DNA of 64,000 bases from Duganella sp. 1224 (lineage in GTDB: Bacteria; Pseudomonadota; Gammaproteobacteria; Burkholderiales; Burkholderiaceae_D). Of this stretch, positions 7,859 through 15,462 are shown piece by piece. The stretch covers positions 62,001 to 126,000 of the forward strand of contig NZ_JACBYS010000002.1 of NCBI RefSeq assembly GCF_013408245.1, in the 5' to 3' direction. The notes beneath the pieces are model-generated. The model was not told the DNA's origin. It did no database searches and saw nothing but the letters and a program-made list of their open reading frames with translations. Positions within the stretch are counted from its first letter, which is position 1. Every line of letters starts with the position of its first letter. Position numbers and translations under genes: made by a program.

Positions 7859-9733
7859 ATGACCCTCACCCGTGCCGTACTTGCCGCCGTGCTGGCCACC
7901 GCCTTCAGCGCCCAGGCCGCTTCCGACCAGCCCTACCCGGGCACCATCGTGCTGAACGTGGATGCCAGCAACACCGCCCAGCAAATCTTCCGCGTGCGCG
8001 AAAGCATCCCGGCCAAGCCGGGCAAGCTGACGCTGCTGTATCCGCAATGGATCCCCGGCAACCACGGCCCGAGCGGCGCGCTCAACCAGTTTGCCGGCCT
8101 CAAGGTCAGCGCCAACGGCCAGCCGGTCGAATGGACGCGCGACCCGGTCAACGTCTACGCCTTCCACGTCACCGTGCCGAAGGGCGCCAGCGGCGTCGAC
8201 GTCGAATTCCAGTACCTGTCGCCGGTGGAAGGCAACCAGGGCCGCATCACCATGACCAACGACATCCTGGGCGTGCAATGGCAATCGGTGGCGCTGTACC
8301 CGGCCGGCTACGCCACCAACAAGATCACCGTGCAGCCCAACCTGACCGTGCCGGCCGGCTGGCAGTACGGCAGCGCGCTGGAGCAGCAGGCGCGCAGCGG
8401 CGACGACGTCGCCTTCAAGCCGACCGACCTGGAAACGCTGGTCGACTCGCCGCTGTTTGCCGGCCGCTACTTCCGCCAGATCGACCTCGACCCGGGCGCG
8501 AAAATCCCGGTGCGCCTGAACGTCGTGGCCGACTCGGCCGACCAGCTCGAGGCCACGCCGGAACAGATCGCGCCGCACCGCGCACTGGTGCAGCAGGCCT
8601 ACAAGCTGTTCAACTCGCAGCACTACAAGCACTACGACTTCCTGTTCGCCATCAGCGACGAGTTCGGCGGCATCGGCCGCGAGCACCACCAGTCGAGCGA
8701 GAACGGCGTCAAGCTCGGCTACTTCACCGAATGGAAAAAGTACGAAGCGCGCCGCGAACTGCTGCCGCACGAATTCACGCACTCGTGGAACGGCAAGTTC
8801 CGCCGCCCGGCCGGCCAGGCCGTGAGCGACTTCAACACGCCGCTGCAGAACGAACTGCTGTGGGTGTACGAGGGCCAGACGCAGTACTGGGGCGCGGTGC
8901 TGGCCGCGCGCTCGGGCCTGATCAAGCCGGAACACACGCGCGACCTGATCGCCGCCACCGCCGCCCGCTACGACAACGTCAAGGGCCGCGACTGGCGCGC
9001 GGTGCAGGACACCGTCAACGACCCGATCATCAACGCCCGCCGTCCGCAGGGCTGGAACAACTGGCAGCGCTCGGAGGACTACTACTCCGAGGGCGAGCTG
9101 ATCTGGCTGGACGCCGACACCAAGATCCGCGAACTGTCGGGCGAGAAAAAATCGCTGAACGACTTCGCGCGCGCCTTCTTTGGCGTCGACAATGGCGTCA
9201 ACGTCGCCAAGCCCTACACGTTCGAGGACGTGGTCAAGGCGCTCAACGCCGTGCAGCCGTACGACTGGGCCAGCTTCCTGCGCAGCCGCCTGGACGGCCA
9301 CGGCCCGGGCGCGCCGCTGGACGGCCTGACGCGCGCCGGCTGGAAACTGGTGTACACCGACAAGCCGACCGAGTTCCTCAAGGCGCAGGAAGACCTGAGC
9401 AAATCGGCCAACTTCCAGTACTCGCTGGGCTTCTCGGTCAGTGGTGAAGGCAAGCTGGAAGGGTTCCAGTGGGACGGCGTCGGCTTCAAGGCCGGCCTGT
9501 CGGGCAACACCACGCTGCTGGCGGTCAACGGCCGCGCCTACAAGGCCGAGCTGCTGCGCGCCACCGTGACCGCCGCCAAGGACGGCAAGGAGCCGATCAA
9601 CCTGCTGGTCAAGAAAGGCAACCTGTACCAGACCGTCGCGCTCGACTACCACGGCGGCCTGAAGTACCCGCGCCTGGAACGCATCGACGGCACCCCGGAC
9701 CGCCTGGAAGCGATCCTGCAACCACTGAAGTAA
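7859..9733 (+). CDS. M61 family metallopeptidase (glycyl aminopeptidase-like) with PDZ domain
   Basis: 624 residues; the ATG at 7859 is followed by a signal peptide (MTLTRAVLAAVLATAFSAQA). Zinc-binding motif HEFTH (LPHEFTHSWNGKF) lies around residue 300, with the downstream glutamate helix ELLWVYEGQTQYWG (M61 pattern EG.T.Y). The C-terminal ~100 residues form a PDZ-like domain. M61 peptidases are typically periplasmic or secreted and release N-terminal Gly or Ala; the precise substrate here is unknown. A 43-bp-arm perfect palindrome starts 4 nt after the stop codon. Confidence 0.88.
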   Translation: MTLTRAVLAAVLATAFSAQAASDQPYPGTIVLNVDASNTAQQIFRVRESIPAKPGKLTLLYPQWIPGNHGPSGALNQFAGLKVSANGQPVEWTRDPVNVYAFHVTVPKGASGVDVEFQYLSPVEGNQGRITMTNDILGVQWQSVALYPAGYATNKITVQPNLTVPAGWQYGSALEQQARSGDDVAFKPTDLETLVDSPLFAGRYFRQIDLDPGAKIPVRLNVVADSADQLEATPEQIAPHRALVQQAYKLFNSQHYKHYDFLFAISDEFGGIGREHHQSSENGVKLGYFTEWKKYEARRELLPHEFTHSWNGKFRRPAGQAVSDFNTPLQNELLWVYEGQTQYWGAVLAARSGLIKPEHTRDLIAATAARYDNVKGRDWRAVQDTVNDPIINARRPQGWNNWQRSEDYYSEGELIWLDADTKIRELSGEKKSLNDFARAFFGVDNGVNVAKPYTFEDVVKALNAVQPYDWASFLRSRLDGHGPGAPLDGLTRAGWKLVYTDKPTEFLKAQEDLSKSANFQYSLGFSVSGEGKLEGFQWDGVGFKAGLSGNTTLLAVNGRAYKAELLRATVTAAKDGKEPINLLVKKGNLYQTVALDYHGGLKYPRLERIDGTPDRLEAILQPLK

Positions 9734-9737
9734 AAAC

Positions 9738-9825
9738 CCGGGGTCAGGTCCTCCATTTCTACACGGCCTCCGCCGTACGCGAGCGTACGGCGGAGGCCGT
9801 GTAGAAATGGAGGACCTGACCCCGG
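9738..9825. repeat. long perfect palindrome A with GGGGTCAG/CTGACCCC ends
   Basis: Two 43-nt arms (9738-9780 and 9783-9825) are exact reverse complements around a 2-nt spacer (GA). The outer ends are CCGGGGTCAG and CTGACCCCGG. It begins 4 nt after the M61 peptidase stop. In RNA it would form a very stable hairpin and could stop transcription or protect the 3' end, but there is no T-run. It shares its ends with palindromes at 31001, 58056 and 62857. Confidence 0.9.
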
Positions 9826-9862
9826 AGTGGACTAAGCGGTGATGGGGGTGTATGCTGGTCGC

Positions 9863-10201
9863 ATGACCCAAGACACCGACATCCAGCTCAGCGGCCCGTT
9901 CAAGGCCACCGACGGCTCCGGCCGTGCCCACGACGCCAAGGCGATCCGCATCTTTGACGAAGGCTATGGCGCCATCGACGTCTACGTCGATTTCAAGGCG
10001 CCCATCAGCGGCCTGCACAACGACAAGGCCCTGATCGCCGCCGTGGTGGCGCAACTGCGCACCGTCGGCTACAAGGGGCCGGACCTGACGCCGGGCGATC
10101 CGGTGCTGCAGGAGGGCCGGCTGCTGGTGCTGGAGGCGCCGGACGAGTTCAACGCCTTTGCCGCCAGCAAGGGCTGGAAAGACCTGTCGGAAGACTTTTA
10201 A
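9863..10201 (+). CDS. hypothetical protein
   Basis: 112 residues from the ATG at 9863 (starts at 9839 and 9842 are also possible). I do not recognise the family. It begins [19 protein letters not shown], has an acidic centre and ends with a helix around [14 protein letters not shown]. No signal peptide, no cysteines and no membrane segment, so it is probably a small soluble cytoplasmic protein. Codon use is like that of neighbouring housekeeping genes. The stop overlaps the convergent alpha/beta hydrolase stop by 4 nt. Confidence 0.65.
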   Translation: MTQDTDIQLSGPFKATDGSGRAHDAKAIRIFDEGYGAIDVYVDFKAPISGLHNDKALIAAVVAQLRTVGYKGPDLTPGDPVLQEGRLLVLEAPDEFNAFAASKGWKDLSEDF

Positions 10202-10956
10202 AACAGATAGCGGTCGGCCCAGACCGCGATCAGGTTGGCCACGTAGACGGCGTCCTCGCGCCGCGTCAGCAGGTGGTCGGCACTGTCCAGCGAGATGAAA
10301 CTCTTCGGATGCTTGGCGGCCGTGAAAATCTCCATCGCGTTGCTGAGGCCGACTGTGTCGTCGCCCGGCGCGTGCATCACCAGCAAGGCGCGCCGCAGTG
10401 CCGCGATCTTCAGCTTCAGGTTGTGCCCGCCCGCATCTTCCACAAATTGCTGCTTGATGCGGAACGGCCGTCCCGCCAGCTGCACCAGCGCCTCGCCTTC
10501 GCGCGCGATCTCGTCCAGGTGCTGGCTGAACATGCCGGTCACCGAGGCCGGGCTGCTGGGCGCGGCAATGGTCACCACCGCCTTCACCTCCGGCATCTGG
10601 TCGGCCGCCGCCAGCACCGCCGCGCCGCCCAGGCTGTGGCCGATCAGCAGCTGCGGCGCCTGATAGGTGTCGCGCATGAAGTTGGCGGCCGCCACCAGGT
10701 CGGCCAGGTTGGACGAGAAATTGGTGTTGGCGAACTCCCCTTCGCTGGCGCCCAGGCCGGTGAAGTCGAAGCGCAGCACCGCGATGCCGTGTTCGGTCAG
10801 CGCCTGCGCCACACGGCTGGCGGCAAACACGTCCTTGCCGCAGGTGAAGCAATGCGCGAACAGGGCGTAGGCTTTGATCTCGCCGTCCGGCCCGTCCAGC
10901 CGCGCCGCCAGCTTGTGGCCGTGCGCGCCGATAAATTCCTGTCGTTGTGATTTCAT
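10198..10956 (-). CDS. alpha/beta hydrolase (OsmC-associated type)
   Basis: 252 residues. The nucleophile elbow is GHSLGG (about residues 110-115), with an oxyanion segment [10 protein letters not shown] near residue 33, and the acid and base in HAPGDDTVG and SADHLLT. The sequence closely resembles the N-terminal half of the bifunctional alpha/beta hydrolase-OsmC proteins. Here it stands alone without an OsmC domain. It is predicted to be cytoplasmic; the substrate is unknown. A remnant of another hydrolase gene lies immediately upstream. Confidence 0.82.
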   Translation of the reverse strand: MKSQRQEFIGAHGHKLAARLDGPDGEIKAYALFAHCFTCGKDVFAASRVAQALTEHGIAVLRFDFTGLGASEGEFANTNFSSNLADLVAAANFMRDTYQAPQLLIGHSLGGAAVLAAADQMPEVKAVVTIAAPSSPASVTGMFSQHLDEIAREGEALVQLAGRPFRIKQQFVEDAGGHNLKLKIAALRRALLVMHAPGDDTVGLSNAMEIFTAAKHPKSFISLDSADHLLTRREDAVYVANLIAVWADRYLF

Positions 10957-10965
10957 GCCGTTACT

Positions 10966-11108
10966 TTAGCAGCTTGCCGGCGGGATGTGGTCCAGTACCG
11001 ACTTCAGCAAGAGATTGAACGCCTGCGGCCGCTCCGGCATCGGGGTGTGGCCGCAATCGGCCAGGTAGCGGCGTTGGCCGCCAGGCCGGCCGGCGTCGAA
11101 CAGGAAAC
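10966..11108 (-). pseudogene. 3' remnant of an alpha/beta hydrolase gene
   Basis: Right after the imuB stop, in another frame, the minus strand encodes about 35 residues ending ..RYLADCGHTPMPERP..FNLLLKSVL.HIPP before a stop. This is the typical C-terminus of an alpha/beta hydrolase (catalytic His in CGHTPxxERPxxFN). No start codon or N-terminal part remains. It looks like the tail of a gene whose front was lost when imuB was joined to it. There is a modest chance that it is chance similarity. Confidence 0.55.
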
Positions 11109-12590
11109 CTAGCCGAACAGGCCGTGCAGATACCAGCGCGTTTCCGGCTGCGCCACGCCGCTGTCGCGCTCCTTGAACAGCCAGTAGTGCGCGTGGTCCT
11201 CGCCCTGCGCCATGAAGTAGTCGCGCGTCTGCATTGCGCCCCACCAGCCAGCTTCGATGCGCTCGCCGGTGGAGCGGATGCGCAGCGGCGAGCCGTAGTA
11301 CGGACGGTGGTCGCGCATCAGCAAGGGAATCGGCTTGGCCAGCAGCCAGGCCGGACGCGGCAGACTGCCCATGTCCGGCGGTAGCTGCGCGCGCACGTCG
11401 GCCGGGCGCAGCCGGGTCTGGATGCTGAGCCAGGTGTTGGCATGCTCGGGCCGGTAATCGGCGCTGGGGGCGGCCTGCAGCACGTTTTCCGGCCCCAGCC
11501 GCGCGGCCAGCAGTTCCAGCAGGCGCTGCCAGTCTTCCTTGCTGCCACCGGGCTCGGGAAACAGCGATGCGCTCGGCGGCGCCATCGGCTGAACCTGCGG
11601 CGCTTCCAGGCACAGGCCGATGACCGGCGCCTGCAGTTCCTGCTTGGCCAGCCGTTCCTTCAGCAGACGCACCAGGTGGCCGTCTTGCCAGGTGGGCTCG
11701 GCCAGTGCCACTTCCACCACCGTCGGCGCGCAGGCGGTGCGGCCGCGCTCGTGCTCCAGCAACAACTGGATGCGCCCCACCGCCAGCTGGCGCGCGCTCA
11801 GCCAGCCGGTCAGCTGCAACACCAGGCGGTGAGCGCCAAACAGCAGGGCCTCGGCGTTTTCCACGCGGTCGAACAATTCCATTTTGGCGCGGAAGCTGGC
11901 CGGCGCTTGCAGCCAAGTATGCAGCTCGGGACGGGCGCCGTGGGCGTCGTCCAGCATGTCCAGCAGCGCGCGGCCGCAGCGGCGCTGCAAGCCAGGACGC
12001 GGCAGGCGGCGCAACTGGCCCAGCGTCATGCAGCCGATGCCTTCCAGCCAGTCCAGGTACGGGCGCGCCGGCGGCAGCAGGCCGGGCGGCAACGCCCGCA
12101 GGCGGCGCTCCAGCGACGCCATCGTCAGTGCGCGGCCGGCGTTGCCGCGCGCCAGCAGCCAGGCGCCGCGCGCGGTCGGCGCGCAACTCAGCGTGCCGGT
12201 GAAGCCCAGCGCGCGCACGCTGTCCGCCACCTTGCGGCACAGCGCGCGGAGGCCGCCAAACAGCCGCAGGCTGGCGCCCACATCCAGCAGCAGCGTGGCC
12301 TCCTCCGCCTGCGCCAGCTGCGGCGTGAATTGCAGCAGCGCCAGCGCGACGGCTTGCAGGGCCTCGGCCTCCAGCGGCGGCGAACGCTGCTGGAACTGCG
12401 ATTGCGGCGCCAGCATGATGGCGCCGCCACGGCGCAAGCCCTCGCGCACGCCGGCGTCGTGGGCCGCGTCGGACAGGGCGATCACGCGCTCCTGCTCCAG
12501 CACCACCGTGCACTGGTCAGTTGACCAGCGCGGGCAGAACACTTCGAGCGGCAGCCGTGGCAGGTGCAAGGCGATCCAGATGCGCATCAT
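11109..12590 (-). CDS. imuB: ImuB, Y-family polymerase-like translesion synthesis protein
   Basis: 493 residues; the start MMRIWIALHLPRLPLEVF is the characteristic ImuB opening (the ATG at 12587 is equally possible). It has the Y-family polymerase fold, including GIGCMTLGQLRRLPRPGLQRRCG in the helix-hairpin-helix region. ImuB proteins lack the catalytic carboxylates and act as a beta-clamp-binding hub for DnaE2 in SOS mutagenesis. The gene overlaps imuA by 74 nt. No dnaE2 follows; the stop abuts a hydrolase remnant. Confidence 0.9.
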   Translation of the reverse strand: MMRIWIALHLPRLPLEVFCPRWSTDQCTVVLEQERVIALSDAAHDAGVREGLRRGGAIMLAPQSQFQQRSPPLEAEALQAVALALLQFTPQLAQAEEATLLLDVGASLRLFGGLRALCRKVADSVRALGFTGTLSCAPTARGAWLLARGNAGRALTMASLERRLRALPPGLLPPARPYLDWLEGIGCMTLGQLRRLPRPGLQRRCGRALLDMLDDAHGARPELHTWLQAPASFRAKMELFDRVENAEALLFGAHRLVLQLTGWLSARQLAVGRIQLLLEHERGRTACAPTVVEVALAEPTWQDGHLVRLLKERLAKQELQAPVIGLCLEAPQVQPMAPPSASLFPEPGGSKEDWQRLLELLAARLGPENVLQAAPSADYRPEHANTWLSIQTRLRPADVRAQLPPDMGSLPRPAWLLAKPIPLLMRDHRPYYGSPLRIRSTGERIEAGWWGAMQTRDYFMAQGEDHAHYWLFKERDSGVAQPETRWYLHGLFG

Positions 12591-13212
12591 GGCGTTGAAG
12601 CAAGGCAGGGGTTAACGGTAAGAACAAGGGCGCGTCACGCTGCGGTCCGCGCCGTTTGACGAAGCCGATGTCGACGCCGCCGGCCGCCGCCCGCAGCGAC
12701 AGCCGCAGCGGCGCCGGCGACGCTTCGCGCGCGGCCGCCAGCGGCCGCAGCATGCAAAACAGGGTGTCGCCGCTTTGCGCCGCCAGATGCAGCCGGCGCA
12801 GCGTTTCTCCCCTCGCCTGCGTCTGCCAGAACAGCAGCGCGCCGCAACAGCCGCTGCGCAGGATCTGCTCGGCCGCCCACAACGCGTCGCTGGCCTTGGC
12901 GCCGCTGCGCACCCACAGCAGTTGCGACGGTTCCAGCCCCAGCGCGGCCAGCGCCAGCGCCTGCGGCGCATGCGGCGGCTGCAGCAGCACGATGGGACGC
13001 TTGCCAAGCGCGGCCAGCGCCGGCTGCAGCAGGCGCAGTTCGCCGATGCCGTGCTGCTGCACCAGCAGATCGATGAGCGTGCCCAGCGGCCAGCCGCCGC
13101 CCGGCAGTTGCGCGGACAGGGCGGCAAAGCCGGTGTCCAGGCAGCGCGTGGCGCTGTGCGCCAGTTGGTCGGCCCGCCACAGGGACGGGTGTACGGTTTC
13201 CGGGTGTGTCAT
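12517..13212 (-). CDS. imuA: ImuA, SOS mutagenesis accessory protein
   Basis: 231 residues from the ATG at 13212 (MTHPETVHPSLWRADQLA). The sequence follows the ImuA/SulA-like RecA-fold pattern: TGFAALSAQLPGGGWPLGTLIDLL, then QPALAALGKRPIVLLQPPHAPQ, and AEQILRSGCCGALLFW. The N-terminal Walker A is degenerate, as usual for ImuA. The protein works with ImuB and DnaE2 in error-prone repair. A canonical LexA box sits 16 nt upstream of the start, and no clear Shine-Dalgarno is present. The 3' end overlaps imuB. Confidence 0.88.
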   Translation of the reverse strand: MTHPETVHPSLWRADQLAHSATRCLDTGFAALSAQLPGGGWPLGTLIDLLVQQHGIGELRLLQPALAALGKRPIVLLQPPHAPQALALAALGLEPSQLLWVRSGAKASDALWAAEQILRSGCCGALLFWQTQARGETLRRLHLAAQSGDTLFCMLRPLAAAREASPAPLRLSLRAAAGGVDIGFVKRRGPQRDAPLFLPLTPALLQRHDAHLDRLAPATAAARSVLPALVN

Positions 13213-13228
13213 GGCATTGTAGCGCAAA

Positions 13229-13248
13229 TACTGTATAAATACACAGTA
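13229..13248 (-). promoter_or_regulatory. LexA-binding SOS box of imuAB
   Basis: TACTGTATAAATACACAGTA (plus strand) fits CTGT-N8-ACAG exactly. A minus-strand -35 TTGTCA (13271-13266) is followed after 17 nt by TACTGT (13248-13243), so the box would cover the -10 and block transcription until LexA is cleaved. Confidence 0.85.
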
Positions 13249-13367
13249 CTCCTTGAGCGATCGTTTGACAAGATTTTCTTTTAAAAAGCTCTTGCGATTA
13301 AATCGCATCCGCTTTAATATACACCCATCGGGCAACGATGCCCAGCCAACCTCAAGGAGTCAAGATC

Positions 13368-13673
13368 ATGAAAAACATCACCATCGCACTGTCCCTCGCC
13401 GCCACCGTATTTGCCGCCGGCGCCGCCTCGGCCCAGGAAAGCGCGGAATATTCCGGCTACACCGGCTTCGTCGCCACCGCCACCCGCGCCCAGGTGCAGG
13501 CGGAAACCCGCCTGGCTATCCAGCGCGGCGAGATCAGCGACGGCGAACAGTATCCGGCCTCGCTGGTGGAACGCGTTCCCGCCGCCAAGACCCGCGCGCA
13601 AGTCAAGGCCGAGCTGATCGCCTACCGCAAGACCCATCCGGAAGTGTCGGATGACGTCAGCGTGGTCCAATAA
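13368..13673 (+). CDS. DUF4148 domain protein
   Basis: 101 residues from the ATG at 13368 with AAGGAG upstream. Signal peptide MKNITIALSLAATVFAAGAASA. The mature part has two copies of a TRAQV(Q/K)AE motif (TRAQVQAETRLA and TRAQVKAELIAY), which is the signature of DUF4148, a family of small periplasmic proteins common in Burkholderiales. Function unknown. An AT-rich promoter-like stretch precedes it (13260-13325). Confidence 0.85.
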   Translation: MKNITIALSLAATVFAAGAASAQESAEYSGYTGFVATATRAQVQAETRLAIQRGEISDGEQYPASLVERVPAAKTRAQVKAELIAYRKTHPEVSDDVSVVQ

Positions 13674-13731
13674 TCGGGCAAATAACACGCATACGCTTTA
13701 ATCGGTTGCAATTAAATACAGGGAGTCTGAA

Positions 13732-14205
13732 GTGAAAGCCATCCTATCGATGCTGCTGGCCGCCGCCGGCCTGGCCCAGGCGGCCGACAACGCCTCGCCG
13801 ATTTACGGCGTGACCTTGCCCGACGGCTACCGCAAATGGGAATTCATCGCCCCGGCGCATGAAAGCCCGCCGCTGGACGAATTGCGCGTGGTGGTCGGCA
13901 ACCCGGTCGCCATGGCCGCCATCGAGAAAAACCAGCTGCCCTTCCCGGACGGCACGGTGCTGGTGAAAATGGCGTGGAAGCATGTGCAGTCGCCGGAATC
14001 GCCGCCGGCCTATGTGCCGGGCCAGGCCACCACGGTGCAGGTGATGGTCAAGGACTCGAAGAAATACGCGTCCACCGGCGGCTGGGGCTTCGGCCGCTTC
14101 GTCAACGGCAAGCCGGTGGACGCGGCCCAGCACCAGACCTGCTGGGGCTGTCACCAGGCGCTGGTCAAGGACCATGACTTTGTTTTCACCCGCCTGGCGC
14201 CCTGA
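13732..14205 (+). CDS. cytochrome P460 family protein (copy 2)
   Basis: 157 residues from a GTG start at 13732, with GGGAG upstream. Signal peptide MKAILSMLLAAAGLAQA, haem c motif CWGCH. The mature protein is nearly the same as copy 1 at 1191-1670: identical in long blocks such as LDELRVVVGNPVAMAAIEKN, with conservative changes elsewhere. Both are presumably periplasmic haem proteins. Both keep the same motifs, so neither looks decayed. Confidence 0.85.
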   Translation: MKAILSMLLAAAGLAQAADNASPIYGVTLPDGYRKWEFIAPAHESPPLDELRVVVGNPVAMAAIEKNQLPFPDGTVLVKMAWKHVQSPESPPAYVPGQATTVQVMVKDSKKYASTGGWGFGRFVNGKPVDAAQHQTCWGCHQALVKDHDFVFTRLAP

Positions 14206-14292
14206 CAGGCCCTGATAGGACCAGCGATAGAGGTCAAACAGCCCCGGGGCGGATAAGCTGTGGCCTGCCCCGACTTTTGATTGCCCACCCTC

Positions 14293-15462
14293 ATGCCACA
14301 GTTTCATCCCGCCGACTCCACCGACGCTTACCTGGCCCAGATTCCACCCGATGTGCTGCAGCGTGCGATCGATTACACGCACGGCAGCCATTGGCTGGTG
14401 CTGTTCAGCGCCCTCGTCGGCATCCTCATCAATGTCGTCGTGCTGCGCCTGCGGCTGCTGGAGCGCTGGCGCGCGCGCTGCGAACGCCACGGACCACGGC
14501 CGTGGCGCACGGCGCTGCTGGTCAGCCTGGTGTTTTACGGCCTGGTGTGGCTGCTGGATCTGCCGTGGGCACTGTATGCGCGGTGGTGGCGCGAGGTGCG
14601 ATACGGCCTGAGCCCGCAAAGCGCCGGCGCCTGGCTGGCGGAAAGCGCGCTCAGCGCCGTGTTCTCGGCCGTGCTGCTGTCGGTGCTGCTGATGCTGCTG
14701 TACGCGCTGATGCGGCGCGCGCCGCGCACCTGGTGGCTGTGGTCGGGCGCCGTCACCTCGGCCATGATCATCTTCATCGTGGTCATTTCGCCGGTGGTGC
14801 TGGAGCCGGTGTTCAACCATTACCAGCCGCTGGCCGCCGGTCCGCAGCGCGCCGCCATCGCGGCCATGGCGGCGGAGGCCGGGATTCCGCCGCAGCGCAT
14901 CCTGGCCTACGACGGCAGCAAGCAGTCCGCCAACTACACCGCCAACGTGGCCGGCATGTTCGGCAGCGCCCGCATCGCGGTGTCGGACGCGCTGCTCAAC
15001 CAGGCCGGCACGGCCGAGCTGCGCGCCGTGGTCGGCCATGAGATCGGCCACTACGTGCTGCACCACGCGCTGTTGCAGGCGCTGTTGTATTCGGTGCTGC
15101 TGACCGGCGCCTTCCTGATCGTCCATCTGGCGTACGCGCCGCTGGCGCGCCGGCTCGGCGTGCCGCAACTGGCGCGGCTGGCCGATCCGGCCGGACTGCC
15201 GCTGCTGGCCATCATCGTCACCGCCGTGTTCCTGCTGCTGACGCCGGTGACCAACGGCATGGGCCGCTACGTGGAAAACCAGGCCGACCAGTATTCGCTG
15301 GCGCACGCGCGCGAACCGGACGGCATGGCCATCGCCCTGCTGCGCACCGTCGACTACCGCGCGCCGGCACCGGGCGCGCTGGAGGAATGGCTGTTCTACG
15401 ACCACCCGTCGATCGCGCGCCGCATCCAGCGCGCCGTCGACTGGAAGCGGCAGCCCGGCTAG
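14293..15462 (+). CDS. M48 family metalloprotease (Ste24/CAAX protease-like)
   Basis: 389 residues from the ATG at 14293; an upstream TTG is less likely. About five to six hydrophobic segments are visible (for example ~40-60, 80-100, 122-142, 155-172). The zinc motif is HEIGHY ([13 protein letters not shown]), with the third ligand in [12 protein letters not shown]. Ste24-type enzymes cut membrane-associated or prenyl-like substrates in eukaryotes; bacterial homologues are thought to act in membrane protein quality control. The stop overlaps the convergent cusA-type gene by 4 nt. Confidence 0.85.
   Translation: MPQFHPADSTDAYLAQIPPDVLQRAIDYTHGSHWLVLFSALVGILINVVVLRLRLLERWRARCERHGPRPWRTALLVSLVFYGLVWLLDLPWALYARWWREVRYGLSPQSAGAWLAESALSAVFSAVLLSVLLMLLYALMRRAPRTWWLWSGAVTSAMIIFIVVISPVVLEPVFNHYQPLAAGPQRAAIAAMAAEAGIPPQRILAYDGSKQSANYTANVAGMFGSARIAVSDALLNQAGTAELRAVVGHEIGHYVLHHALLQALLYSVLLTGAFLIVHLAYAPLARRLGVPQLARLADPAGLPLLAIIVTAVFLLLTPVTNGMGRYVENQADQYSLAHAREPDGMAIALLRTVDYRAPAPGALEEWLFYDHPSIARRIQRAVDWKRQPG

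Noticed and set aside
7808..10852. 1014-codon minus-strand frame opposite the M61 peptidase
   Set aside because: It runs through palindrome A and two real genes in the wrong frame; no recognisable protein.
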